Counted from the first letter of the stretch, positions 1 to 9,827 are shown. The stretch: DNA of 15,017 nt from Hymenobacter sp. (GCA_025362615.1 JANYFQ010000593.1:1-15017); one strand, 5' to 3'. Notes: generated from the sequence alone by a model not told the origin. Program-made: numbers and translations.

Positions 1-912
1 CCCGGCCCCCTGCCGCCGCTGGTGCTGCGGGCGCACAACGTGGAGTACATCATCTGGCAACGACTGGCCGAGCGCGAGGCCAACCCGCTAAAAAAGTGGT
101 ATTTGAGCCACCTGGCCGGGCGCATGAAACGCTTTGAAGCCGCCATGCTGCACCGCGTGGATGCCGTGGCGGCCATCACCGCCGACGATGCCCAGCGGCT
201 GCGGGCGCTGGGTTGCCCCGCGCCCATTGCCATCATCCCCGCGCCGGCCAACACCAAACGCTTCCGGCCCGACCCCACCCGGCGGCCCCAGCCGCGCACC
301 TTGTTCCTGCTCGGCTCGCTCAACTGGCTGCCGAATCTGGAAGGCGTGGATTGGTTTTTGCGCGAAGTGTGGCCCGCCGCGCACCGCGAAATGTTTGACT
401 TAGAGCTGCACATCGCCGGCTCGCACCCGCCCGCCTACCTGGCCAACCGCCCGGCGGGGCAAGACCAGGTGTACGTCCACGGCTTCGTCGAGTCGGCCCC
501 CGATTTCATGCAAGCCTACGACCTGATGCTCGTGCCGCTGCTCAGCGGCGGCGGAATGCGCGTCAAAATCGTGGAGGGCATGACCCTGGGCAAGGCCATC
601 CTCAGCACCGCCGTCGGGGCCGAGGGCATTGAGGCCCGCGACGGGGTGGATATGCTGCTCCGCGACGGCGCAACGGCCTGGCTGCAAGCCCTGCGCGACT
701 ACTACCAAGGCAAACTGCCGCTGGCCGCCATCGGCGCGGAGGCCGCCCGCACGGCCCAGGCCAAGTACAGCACCGAGGCCGTGGGCGAGGGTTTTGTGGC
801 CCTTTATCGGCAGCAACGGGCAGTAATTGGCGGTGCTGGCCGCCCCGCACCAAGTTGTTCCGTAACTTCCGGGTCGGGTGGCTGGCAAACTGTGGAGAAC
901 CGGACTGCCTAG
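1..912 (+). CDS. GT4-type glycosyltransferase, 5' end outside the window
   Basis: The frame is open from base 1, so the gene starts upstream; the GTG at 22 is internal (the frame reads PGPLPPLVLRAHNVEY, and RAHNVEY is a usual N-domain motif of GT4 enzymes). About 303 residues are visible. The N-terminal Rossmann half ends near VDAVAAITADDAQRL. The C-terminal half carries LFLLGSLNWLPNLEGVDWF, a linker with the HGFVESAPDFMQAYDLMLVPL strand-helix, then GGGMRVKIVEGMTLGKAIL, which matches the nucleotide-sugar binding region of GT-B fold enzymes; only the first Glu of the EX7E pair is present. It should transfer a sugar from an activated donor at the inner face of the membrane, probably for an exopolysaccharide or O-antigen. 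The donor and acceptor cannot be told. The last ~30 residues look non-conserved. A second GT of similar type lies at 3246. Confidence 0.85.
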   Translation, partial: PGPLPPLVLRAHNVEYIIWQRLAEREANPLKKWYLSHLAGRMKRFEAAMLHRVDAVAAITADDAQRLRALGCPAPIAIIPAPANTKRFRPDPTRRPQPRTLFLLGSLNWLPNLEGVDWFLREVWPAAHREMFDLELHIAGSHPPAYLANRPAGQDQVYVHGFVESAPDFMQAYDLMLVPLLSGGGMRVKIVEGMTLGKAILSTAVGAEGIEARDGVDMLLRDGATAWLQALRDYYQGKLPLAAIGAEAARTAQAKYSTEAVGEGFVALYRQQRAVIGGAGRPAPSCSVTSGSGGWQTVENRTA

Positions 913-1003
913 CACTTGGTGCATAATTCGTAGCCGCTGCTGGCCAGCCGTGGGAAGTATTATATTTGTCGCTTCGCTATAATCAGCCCCGCACTTTGGT
1001 GCA
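847..1003. repeat. Short GCACTTGGTGC-type repeats, three copies
   Basis: GCACCAAGT at 847-855 is the inverted copy of ACTTGGTGC at 914-922, and a variant GCACTTTGGTGC recurs at 991-1002. The first pair could form a long-range hairpin around the glycosyltransferase stop codon; the latter two are themselves small GCAC/GTGC palindromes flanking the presumed GH16 promoter. No function can be assigned. Confidence 0.3.
961..968 (+). promoter_or_regulatory. Candidate Bacteroidota -7 promoter box for the GH16 gene
   Basis: TATATTTG fits the TAnnTTTG consensus of the Bacteroidota primary sigma factor. No TTG is seen at the expected -33 distance. It would give a leader of about 80 nt before the ATG at 1053. 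A TATAAT string at 978-983 is the alternative. Confidence 0.4.
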
Positions 1004-1052
1004 ATACTCAGCAAGTGTTTGTCTGTTTCCCAACCTACTTTTTAATTCACCC

Positions 1053-3187
1053 ATGAGAATCTTGTTTACTAACTTTGTCTGCGTGGTCTGTTTTTTTTCA
1101 TTTTCGGCCGCTTTCGGGCAGGTTGACATCGATAAAGGCGGCTGGTCGGTCGTTTTCGAGGACGATTTCAATGACCCAAATACAGTGAGTCCGCTCTCCC
1201 CGTCTAAAAAGTGGTATGATGGCTACTACTTCGGAGGTCTAACGCATCAGCTTGGTTCGAACATTGCATACTACTCAGCGGATAACGTAAGCATCCGCAA
1301 CGGAACTGCAGAGTTTGCTACCCAGGACGTATCAAGTAACCCAATCAGTACGCAGGAAGTACGTACAGATACAAATCCGGTGCGGTTACCAGTAAATTTG
1401 ACGACGCGGCTTATTCCGGCTGCAGAGCCAATGGCAGTTCGGTCAGCAACAATGGCTTTCTATACGGTATGTTCGAAGTAAAGTGCAGAATGCCGAAGGG
1501 GGGCAACGGCCGGTTGGCTGGCTTCTGGCTCTATGGGGATGTCGAAGTGGACGTGTTCGAGTTCAATGGCAACTCGCCCAGTCAGTTTTCTAGTACGGTG
1601 CAGCCCGTTGGTTCGATGAACAATGGCTGCGCGACTTACCATACCAAGCTACTGCCCGGTGACCTAACCGAAGGATACCATATATATACGCTGGTTTGGA
1701 TGCCTACAGCTATCAGCTACTTCTTCGACGGTCGTGAAATACGCACCGACCGCCCCCCCCGGCAGGTGCCGTTCGGCTGCGACTGGCGGCGTATGCAGGT
1801 GTGTCTGGACGCGGAAGTCTGGTACAATCCAGATGATATAAATGCACAGTCGTTTAGTGTGGACTACGTGCGGGTATATAAGCCGACCAACGGGAGCTAT
1901 GTGACGACCCCTTACAAGCGTGGCACGGCCGTTAATAACATTGACTGCCTGAACTGGAATACAACGACCATTGACAAGGACCAGTCGGCATGCTACTCTT
2001 TCCGCTCGGTACCCACCCGCGATTTTGCCGTGACGGCCGCCAACGATGTCTTCTACAAAAACGATACCGGGAACCTGCTACAGATGAATTGGAATGCTAG
2101 CGCTGGCCGCTGGGACTACCAGCACCTGAATGCCACCGTTACCAACGTCAGCGCAAACGTCGCCTGTAGCCCCAACGGCTCTAACGTATACTATTCGGAC
2201 GCGAACGGCCGTATGTTCAATTTATGGAATGCTCCCAACTGGCGGAGCGATTGCTTAGACTGGAGCGTGGCAAATGTGTCTAACAATGTGGTAGTTTCGA
2301 ATACCACTTCAAATGTCTATTATCGCAACAAAAACAATGGGTTGTCAAATTTTTGGTACGATAAAGGCTGGAGAAACGCGCCCATCTGGGAGGCACCGGA
2401 TGTTTCGGCCTGCGAGGGCTCAGTGGCCGTGACTGACAACTACATTTTTTTCAAGACCAACAGCGGGCAACTGAAATATATTACATGGACAGGTAGCGGC
2501 TTCACGACAGCCTACGCCATCCCTGGTGCCACTAACGTACAAAGCTCCATTAACGTCAAGGCCAACAACGTGGCGCAAGGCATTAGCGGGCTTAAAATTT
2601 ACTATATTGGGGATGGTGGCGTACTATGTAACACATACATTGAGAACGGTCAGTGGGTTGTTAAACCAATCTGGGAAGCCAGCAACGCGGGGGCCTACCT
2701 GTGCCTTACAGGCGACCAACTTTACTATCGGGGCAATGAAGGCAAGTTATGGAATGCGTACTGGTACGAAAACGGTTGGCGGGTCACGCCTATCAACTAT
2801 GCCTCATGCCCCGAAGTTAAGGGCGGCTTATGTGCTGGCAACGATGGCCGTGTGTTCTTCACCAATAACCGCTATCTTTATAACACTTGGCCTTCGGCTT
2901 CAAAACTAGAGGCAGTACCCTGCAACAACGGCCACTCCAACCCCATCTCCAATCGGTTAGGAGGCATCGGTGTCGCGTCCTTGGCTGACACCTATTCGGT
3001 CAATTATGCCTCCGTTACAGCCTACGACCAGTACGGCCTCTTGATTAAAGTTCTTAAAGTGCCAAATGGCGGCAACGAGCAAGACATTAGAGACAGTCTT
3101 AGATTAAGTCCCGGTCTTTATATCTTGCGCTTCGCCAACCAGCAAGGAGAAATCGTGCATACTGTTAAAACCGTCATCACAAACTAG
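1053..3187 (+). pseudogene. Secreted GH16 glycoside hydrolase with beta-propeller and T9SS tail; frame broken by a one-base shift
   Basis: Two overlapping frames make one protein. The first starts at ATG 1053 with a Sec signal peptide (MRILFTNFVCVVCFFSFSAA, then FGQ) and the GH16 N-terminal strands (GWSVVFEDDFND), then runs out of homology to a stop at 1481. The second is open from 1340 and carries YRYKSGAVTSKFDD, YGMFEVKCRMPKG and the catalytic motif EVDVFE (ExDxxE, nucleophile Glu at 1544-1546), up to FSVDYVRVYKP near 1885. Adding one base between 1340 and 1366 would give a 711-residue enzyme. Downstream, about 1950-2930, are six or seven ~45-residue repeats (VYYRNKNNGLSNFWYDKGW type) resembling lectin-like beta-propeller blades. 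The end (SLRLSPGLYILRF ... KTVITN) is a T9SS type A sorting domain. The enzyme would cut a beta-glucan or galactan outside the cell. The gene is AT-rich (20 of 60 G+C at 2281-2340), unlike its neighbours. It could be a true pseudogene or an assembly error. Confidence 0.8.
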
Positions 3188-3229
3188 TTTTAGCTGCGCC
3201 CCGGCCAGATGGTCTGCTGGCAGAAACGA

Positions 3230-3237
3230 TACCTTTG
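3230..3237 (+). promoter_or_regulatory. -7 promoter box TACCTTTG, eight bases before the glycosyltransferase start
   Basis: TACCTTTG is an exact match to TAnnTTTG. Only eight bases separate it from ATG 3246, so transcription would begin about at the start codon and the mRNA would be leaderless or nearly so. No clear -33 TTG was found. Confidence 0.6.
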
Positions 3238-3245
3238 CAGTTACA

Positions 3246-4433
3246 ATGAAGATTCTGGTGCTGCTTTCGCGGTTCCCGTATCCGCTGGACAAGGGCGACA
3301 AATTGCGGGCCTTCCACCAGTTGCGAATGCTGGCGGCGGCCCACGAAATTCACCTGTTCGCGGTGTCCGACGAGGCCGTTTCGGCTGAAGCTGAGGCGGC
3401 GGTGCGCCCGCTGTGCCGGGGTGGCCTCACGGTAATGCGCCTGCGCCGGCCAGGCATCGCAGCCAGCATGGGCCGGGCGCTGGCTTCGGGGCTGCCCTTG
3501 CAGGTTGGTTACTTTCAAAGCCCGGCCGCCCGGCGGCAACTGACAACCGTAGTCCGTGATTTTGCCCCCGAACATATCTACTGTCAGCTCATTCGCATGG
3601 CCGAATACCTGCGGCCCCTGGTAGGCAGGCTGCCGATGACGCTCGATTACATGGACGTTTTTTCGGCGGGCATGGCCCGACGAGCCAGGCAGGCCCCGGC
3701 CTGGCAGCGCCCTGTAATGGCCCTCGAAGCCAACCGCCTTACTACTTACGAGGCAGAAGTTTTCGAATGGTTTACGCACCACACCATCATCAGCGACCAA
3801 GACCGGCAACTTATCCAACACGCGCAACGTGAACGAATTGAAGTCGTTGCGAACGGCATAGACCTTGGTTTTTTTCAGTCTCGGCCCAGCGCTGCAAAGA
3901 AATTTGAGGTGCTGTTTTGTGGCAATATGGCTTACCACCCCAACGTGGATGCGGCCTGCTTTCTGGCTGAGGAAATCATGCCGTTGGTACGCCAACAATG
4001 CCCTGCGGCGCGGCTGTTAGTAGCGGGCACGACACCTACCGCCAAGGTGTTGGCTCTGGCATCGGCTCAGGTTACAGTGAGCGGTTGGTTGCCCGATATT
4101 CGGGACGCTTATGCTTCGGCACGAGTTTTCGTGGCACCCATGCGGGTTGGTACGGGACTGCAAAACAAACTGTTGGAAGCAATGGCCATGCAGTTGCCAA
4201 GTGTCACGACTACTTTAGCCAACAACGCGCTGCGCGGTCAGTCGAACCACGATTTGCTGGTGGCAGATTCGGCCCGAAATCTGGCCACTGCTATTGTTAA
4301 TTTGCTCACAGACGAGGGTTTTGCCGACCAGATTGCCCGGCAGGGCCAAGCTTTTGTGGCCACCTACTACGATTGGTCCGGCACCACGGCAGTCCTCCAG
4401 GCATTGCTACGAGGACCAGCTCCGCGTTCTTGA
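3246..4433 (+). CDS. GT4-family glycosyltransferase (TIGR03087-like sugar transferase)
   Basis: This 395-residue GT-B fold enzyme begins MKILVLLSRFPYPLDKGDKLRAFHQLRML, the typical N-terminal nucleotide-fold strand and Gly-rich loop of GT4 sugar transferases in exopolysaccharide loci. The middle has the acceptor-domain end THHTIISDQDRQLI and VVANGIDLGFF. The donor domain holds KFEVLFCGNMAYHPNVDAACFLAEEIMP, VSGWLPDIRDAYASARVFVAPM and GLQNKLLEAMAMQLPSVTT. The resemblance is to transferases of the PEP-CTERM/EpsH-associated group (TIGR03087), judged by memory and not by search. The start is supported by the TACCTTTG box eight bases upstream. It is probably cytoplasmic or peripheral to the inner membrane and adds a sugar to a lipid-linked glycan. 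Its substrate is unknown. It sits 58 bases after the GH16 gene but has its own promoter. Confidence 0.85.
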   Translation: MKILVLLSRFPYPLDKGDKLRAFHQLRMLAAAHEIHLFAVSDEAVSAEAEAAVRPLCRGGLTVMRLRRPGIAASMGRALASGLPLQVGYFQSPAARRQLTTVVRDFAPEHIYCQLIRMAEYLRPLVGRLPMTLDYMDVFSAGMARRARQAPAWQRPVMALEANRLTTYEAEVFEWFTHHTIISDQDRQLIQHAQRERIEVVANGIDLGFFQSRPSAAKKFEVLFCGNMAYHPNVDAACFLAEEIMPLVRQQCPAARLLVAGTTPTAKVLALASAQVTVSGWLPDIRDAYASARVFVAPMRVGTGLQNKLLEAMAMQLPSVTTTLANNALRGQSNHDLLVADSARNLATAIVNLLTDEGFADQIARQGQAFVATYYDWSGTTAVLQALLRGPAPRS

Positions 4434-4469
4434 TTGTAATACCTGGGTGGCCAACTTCGGGTGCGGCTG

Positions 4470-4558
4470 CAAGTTGTTAGCCGGGAGTTGCCTGCTGAAA
4501 TTCCAAGCCCTTTCTTCTCTATTTCTCTGGATGACAACCATCAGCTAACAGCTAACAG
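4470..4558. repeat. GTTAGC/GCTAAC inverted repeat upstream of ribBA
   Basis: GTTGTTAGC (4473-4481) faces two tandem copies of AGCTAAC (4543-4549 and 4550-4556). Together they could form a weak hairpin in the 141-base gap between the glycosyltransferase and ribBA. There is no U-run, so this is not a clear terminator. Nothing else is recognised in this gap and no promoter box is obvious. Confidence 0.3.
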
Positions 4559-4574
4559 CCTAACTAAGAACTCC

Positions 4575-5810
4575 ATGCTCGACACCATCGAATCCGCCAT
4601 CGAAGACATTCGCGCTGGCAAAGTAGTCATCGTGGTTGATGATGAGGACCGCGAAAACGAGGGCGACTTCATTTGCGCTGCCCGCTGCGCCACGCCCGAG
4701 GTCATCAACTTCATGGCCACCCACGGGCGCGGGCTGGTGTGCGCCGCCCTCACCGAAGAACGCTGCGACGAGCTGGGCCTCAACCTGATGGTGGGCCACA
4801 ACACGGCCCTGCACGCCACGGCCTTCACCGTGTCGGTGGACTTGCTCAAGAACGGCGTGACCACCGGCATCTCCGCTTCCGACCGCTCCAAGACCGTGCT
4901 GGCCTTGATTGACCCCACCACCCGGCCCGAAGAACTGGGCAAGCCCGGCCATATCTTCCCCCTCAAAGCCCGCCGCGAGGGCGTGCTGCGCCGCGCCGGC
5001 CACACCGAGGCCACCGTCGATTTGGCCCGGCTGGCGGGGTTTGAGCCAGCCGGCGTACTGGTCGAAATCCTGAAGGAAGACGGCGAAATGGCCCGCCTGC
5101 CACAACTCGAGGAAGTGGCCAAAAAGTGGGGCCTCCGGCTGATTTCGGTGCAGGACCTTATCAAGTACCGCCTCGCCAAAGAGAGTTTGATTCAGCGCGA
5201 TATTTCGGTCAAAATGCCCACCGAATGGGGCAATTTCGACCTTTACGCTTATACCCAGCGCAGCAACGGTGCCCAGCACCTGGCCCTGGTGAAGGGCGAC
5301 GTGAGCGGCGACGCGCCGGTGCTCGTGCGCGTTCACAGTTCCTGCGTGACGGGTGATATTTTTGGCTCCTGCCGTTGCGATTGCGGCCCCCAGCTACACC
5401 AGGCCATGAGCCAGATTGAGGCCGAAGGCCGGGGCATCATCATCTACATGAACCAGGAAGGGCGCGGCATTGGCCTGCTCAACAAGCTCAAAGCCTACAA
5501 GTTGCAAGAGCAAGGCCGCGACACCGTGCAGGCCAACGAAGAGCTGGGCTTCCGGGCCGACGAGCGCGATTACGGCGTGGGTGCCCAAATGCTGCGCGAC
5601 CTCGGCGTACGTAAAATGCGCCTGCTCACCAACAACCCCCGCAAGCGCACCGGCCTCATCGGCTACGGCCTCGAAATTGTGGACACGGTGAGCATCGAAA
5701 TCGAAGCCAACCCGCACAACGAGCGCTACCTGACCACCAAGCGCGACAAGCTCGACCACACCATTATGCGGAAGCTGGACGACGACGACGCAAACGAGGC
5801 GGCAGCTTGA
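4575..5810 (+). CDS. ribBA: Bifunctional 3,4-dihydroxy-2-butanone-4-phosphate synthase / GTP cyclohydrolase II
   Basis: This 411-residue fusion carries both entry reactions of riboflavin synthesis: ribulose 5-phosphate to 3,4-dihydroxy-2-butanone 4-phosphate, and GTP to the diaminopyrimidine intermediate. Residues 1-205 are the RibB domain, with the acidic metal loop DDEDRENEGD (22-31), RAGHTEAT (His143) and GVLVEIL (Glu164). Residues 206-411 are the RibA domain, with SSCVTGDIFGSCRCDCG giving zinc ligands Cys257, Cys268 and Cys270, then MNQEGRGIGL and LTNNPRK. All key residues are present and the length is normal, so it should be active in the cytoplasm. The frame is open further upstream to 4461, but the ATG at 4575 begins exactly where family members do. 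No FMN riboswitch is seen upstream. It stands alone, separated from the glycosyltransferase by 141 bases and from the amylase by a terminator. Confidence 0.96.
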   Translation: MLDTIESAIEDIRAGKVVIVVDDEDRENEGDFICAARCATPEVINFMATHGRGLVCAALTEERCDELGLNLMVGHNTALHATAFTVSVDLLKNGVTTGISASDRSKTVLALIDPTTRPEELGKPGHIFPLKARREGVLRRAGHTEATVDLARLAGFEPAGVLVEILKEDGEMARLPQLEEVAKKWGLRLISVQDLIKYRLAKESLIQRDISVKMPTEWGNFDLYAYTQRSNGAQHLALVKGDVSGDAPVLVRVHSSCVTGDIFGSCRCDCGPQLHQAMSQIEAEGRGIIIYMNQEGRGIGLLNKLKAYKLQEQGRDTVQANEELGFRADERDYGVGAQMLRDLGVRKMRLLTNNPRKRTGLIGYGLEIVDTVSIEIEANPHNERYLTTKRDKLDHTIMRKLDDDDANEAAA

Positions 5811-5823
5811 GCGGGAAGAGCAT

Positions 5824-5854
5824 AAAAAAAGCCCGCAAATTGCGGGCTTTTTTT
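5824..5854. terminator. Bidirectional intrinsic terminator between ribBA and the amylase gene
   Basis: GCCCGCA (5831-5837) pairs with TGCGGGC (5841-5847) across a three-base loop AAT. It is flanked by an A-run on the left and a T-run on the right, so it works on both strands. It lies 13 bases after the ribBA stop and 24 bases beyond the amylase stop on the other strand, as expected for convergent genes. Confidence 0.9.
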
Positions 5855-5878
5855 GGTAATGCATCCATCATCAGGCGC

Positions 5879-7690
5879 TTACTGCCAGGTTTCGGTGCGC
5901 GTTAGGTTAGTGCCGGTGGGCGTGAAGCTGCGGTTGGCTCCGCCTTCGTAGAGCACATTGCCCGCACCATCTTTGCGGATGTATTTGTACTGGACAGCCG
6001 TGCCGCTGGTCAGGTTGATGGTGCCGCTCCACTTAGGGAAGGCGGAGCCGCTGAGCTTGATGGCATTGGCAGCATTCCAGGCACCAAGCTGGGCCGTATT
6101 GCCCAGTACGTACACGTCCTGGCCAGCTACGGTGTTGCTGTACGTGACGTTGAAATTAACGGCCGTAGTGCCGGCGGGGGGCGGCGTGGCACCCTGGGGC
6201 ACCCATATGGCGTAGGAACGGGCATTAACGCGGAATACGCCGTAGCCGTTGCCGTCCGTCGTGACGGTGCCGCTGGTGTTGCCGGTGGCATCGGTGAGGG
6301 TGGCGTTCTTAAAGGGCGAGGTGATGCCCTTGCTGGCGGCACCGCCGCCGTCGTTGAGTAACTGCATGAGCCCCAAGTGACTGGCATCGCCGTTGCGTGA
6401 GTAGGCATACACGTCGGCGTCGTTGTTGTTGGTGTACTCGAAGCCGGTGCCGTAGGCGTTGGCTTGGCGGATTTGGGTCAGTTTTTTAATTTGAGTGCCA
6501 AGGCCGTAGGTGTAATAGTCTTTGTAAAACACGCAGGGGTAACCTTTCTCGCGGGTCAGAATGTAGGCGTAGGCCAGCATTTTGAGGTTGCTTACCGGCG
6601 AGTAAAGTGCGCCGCCGGTCTGGTCGGTGTCGTGGTTTTCAACGAACGACACCGACAACGCCCCGTTGGCCTCGGTGAAACCCGCGAATTGCAGCCCGCG
6701 CATATCCCAGGCTCCGTTGCCGTTGCTCATGTCCTGAAACGTGTAGTGCAGCGGCACATCGAAGAGGCTGGTACGGCCGCCGGTGGCGGCGGCGTAGTTT
6801 TGCAAATCGCCGAGGTTGCGGAACCAGGCTTCGCTCACGGCGAAGCGGCCGTTGGTTTTCACGGCATCGAGCCACTCGTTCACGAACGAAGTTTGAATGT
6901 GCTTGGTGGCGTCGAGGCGGTAGCCGTCGAGGCCCAGCTTAGCCGTTATCCAGTTACCCCAGTTCTTGGTTTCGGTGCGCTGATTCACGTCGGCGTACCG
7001 AATTTCCGAACCCAGCAAATTGTCGTAAGCGTCGTTGTTGGCGTAGGGCTGAAAATCGTAGGCGTTCCACTGGTACCAGCCGTTGTTGGGCGCTTGCTGG
7101 GTGGCGTTGAAGTTGTAGTAGTGCCACTTAAAACTGCTGTAGGTGTTGCCCCGGCCCGGATAAGTGAAGCTCGTGTACACGTTGTAGTTGGTGCCGCCCA
7201 CGTTAAACTGTTCCTGAGCATCGGCCGAGGTCAAGTGGTTCATTACCATGTCTTCGTACACCTGAATGCCCTTGCCGTGCAGGGCCGAGATGCAGCCCTG
7301 CAACTGGGCCAGCGTGCCGTAGCGCGTGGCCACGGTACCCTTCTGATTGAACTCGCCGAGGTCGTAGCGGTCGTACACGCCGTAGCCCACGTCGTAGCCG
7401 CTGCCACCCTTGTAAGCCGGTGGCAGCCACACGGCCGTGATGCCGGCGCTGCTCAAATCGGTGGCCTGCGAACCGAGGAGCTGCCACCAGCTTTGGCCGC
7501 TGGTGCTGGTGGGCACGTCCCAGTAGAAGCCTTGCATCATCACGCCGTTGGCCACGGTAGCATTGGCACCGGTGCTGGCGATGGGTTGCAGCGCCGGGCT
7601 ATCGGGCGCAAGCGCGTCTTTCGTGCAAGACGAAAGCAGTAGGGAGGCGGCCCCGAAAATCAGGGCTGCGCGGCGTAGGTTTTGTTCCAT
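5879..7690 (-). CDS. Lipoprotein alpha-amylase, GH13 (subfamily 5-like) with C-terminal CBM20
   Basis: This 603-residue protein should hydrolyse internal alpha-1,4 bonds of starch. It starts with a lipoprotein signal (MEQNLRRAALIFGAASLLLS, lipobox LSSC, lipidated Cys22), so it is anchored to a membrane, perhaps the cell surface. Residues ~48-500 are the GH13 barrel: MMQGFYWDVP, ITAVWLPPAYKG and YDLGEFNQKGTV are hallmarks of the liquefying bacterial amylases (GH13_5). The conserved regions are DMVMNH (147-152), GYRLDATKH (nucleophile Asp260), VSEAWF (acid/base Glu287) and FVENHD (Asp354). Residues ~510-603 are a CBM20 starch-binding domain (DVYVLGNTAQLGAWN, QYKYIRKD, GGANRSF). The ATG at 7690 is preferred over an upstream in-frame one at 7732 because it places the signal peptide at the N terminus. 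It stands apart from susC/susD-like genes. The upstream CAATCGAT array suggests sugar-responsive control. Confidence 0.95.
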   Translation of the reverse strand: MEQNLRRAALIFGAASLLLSSCTKDALAPDSPALQPIASTGANATVANGVMMQGFYWDVPTSTSGQSWWQLLGSQATDLSSAGITAVWLPPAYKGGSGYDVGYGVYDRYDLGEFNQKGTVATRYGTLAQLQGCISALHGKGIQVYEDMVMNHLTSADAQEQFNVGGTNYNVYTSFTYPGRGNTYSSFKWHYYNFNATQQAPNNGWYQWNAYDFQPYANNDAYDNLLGSEIRYADVNQRTETKNWGNWITAKLGLDGYRLDATKHIQTSFVNEWLDAVKTNGRFAVSEAWFRNLGDLQNYAAATGGRTSLFDVPLHYTFQDMSNGNGAWDMRGLQFAGFTEANGALSVSFVENHDTDQTGGALYSPVSNLKMLAYAYILTREKGYPCVFYKDYYTYGLGTQIKKLTQIRQANAYGTGFEYTNNNDADVYAYSRNGDASHLGLMQLLNDGGGAASKGITSPFKNATLTDATGNTSGTVTTDGNGYGVFRVNARSYAIWVPQGATPPPAGTTAVNFNVTYSNTVAGQDVYVLGNTAQLGAWNAANAIKLSGSAFPKWSGTINLTSGTAVQYKYIRKDGAGNVLYEGGANRSFTPTGTNLTRTETWQ

Positions 7691-7710
7691 GAAGTGGGTG
7701 TTGGGTGAGA

Positions 7711-7727
7711 ATTGCGATTGCAACATT
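7711..7727. promoter_or_regulatory. Possible extra half-site near the amylase start
   Basis: TTGCGATTGCAA (7712-7723) has TTGC/GCAA arms and contains GATTGCAA, the same right half as the best palindrome of the three-unit array at 7785-7823. It lies 21 bases before the amylase start and could be an accessory operator, or chance. Confidence 0.3.
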
Positions 7728-7781
7728 ACCAATCATTTGCCACAAGTGTTGATAACGCTCGCAAAGAATGCTGCCTAAAAT

Positions 7782-7823
7782 TTGCAATCGATTGCAACAA
7801 TCGATATTTGCAATCGATTGTTG
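7782..7823. promoter_or_regulatory. Triple tandem CAATCGAT operator array upstream of the amylase
   Basis: Three 13-bp units follow one another without a gap: CAATCGATTGCAA (7785-7797), CAATCGATATTTG (7798-7810) and CAATCGATTGTTG (7811-7823). The first lies in the 16-bp perfect palindrome TTGCAATCGATTGCAA (7782-7797). A palindrome with a central CG is the general form of LacI-family operators, and regulators of that family often control starch and maltose genes. Identification of the regulator is an inference; none is encoded in this window. The array lies about 92-133 bases before the amylase start, between the terminator of the preceding gene and the coding region. Confidence 0.6.
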
Positions 7824-7863
7824 CCATGTTTAGAATGCCCGAACAATGCCCGAATTTTACACT

Positions 7864-7902
7864 AAAAAAGCCGGATGCTCGCTACGAGCATCCGGCTTTT
7901 TT
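7864..7902. terminator. Strong intrinsic terminator after the ABC-F gene
   Basis: A perfect 18-bp stem (7864-7881 with 7885-7902) has a three-base loop CTA. Its core is GCCGGATGCTCG, closed by six A/T pairs that give a U-run on either strand. It ends transcription of the ABC-F gene (minus strand, stop at 7990) and insulates the amylase promoter. Confidence 0.92.
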
Positions 7903-7989
7903 GTGTTTTTGGTCTCCTCTGGCCGTGTTTCGCTGATGGGTTGAACCGACCTGAACTCAACCTAAAAACCAGCCACCAGCAAGCCCTGG

Positions 7990-9621
<1,632 letters not shown>

Positions 9622-9667
9622 CTGGAAATCAATAAAAAAAGCAAAACCACGGGGGATGCTGTGGCCG

Positions 9668-9675
9668 CAAAATTA
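9668..9675 (-). promoter_or_regulatory. Candidate -7 promoter box for the ABC-F gene
   Basis: Read on the minus strand this is TAATTTTG, an exact TAnnTTTG match, 46 bases before the ABC-F start at 9621. No -33 TTG was found at the expected distance. Confidence 0.4.
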
Positions 9676-9827
9676 CGCACAAAACCAAGCGGATGGAGAG
9701 GACGCAACGCAGATAGCCGCCCCAAAAGTGCCCGCTGGTACAACCCCGGCGGCGGCGGTTGAGTATAGTCAGGGCCGGGCTCGACGGTGAGCGGCGGCCC
9801 GGTTTCACCCCACCTATTCTTATTTTT

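Noticed and set aside
400..1014. Minus-strand open frame of 204 residues opposite the first glycosyltransferase
   Set aside because: Shadow frame; His/Gly/Ala-rich without motifs, and the plus strand clearly encodes a GT4 enzyme.
1340..1481. Programmed ribosomal frameshift in the GH16 gene
   Set aside because: No slippery heptamer or downstream stem is evident, and GH16 enzymes are not known to use one; a mutation or sequence error is simpler.
4461..4574. Upstream in-frame start for ribBA
   Set aside because: The 38 added residues are unlike any RibBA N terminus; the family begins at the ATG at 4575.
4434..4574. FMN riboswitch before ribBA
   Set aside because: No conserved FMN-riboswitch blocks were recognised, and the gap is only 141 bases, part of it taken by the GTTAGC repeat.
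6464..7642. Long plus-strand open frame of 392 residues opposite the amylase
   Set aside because: It is the antisense shadow of the GH13 gene, in high-GC DNA; the minus-strand protein has all amylase motifs, and the plus-strand product is a low-complexity Val/Gly/Ala string with no family features.
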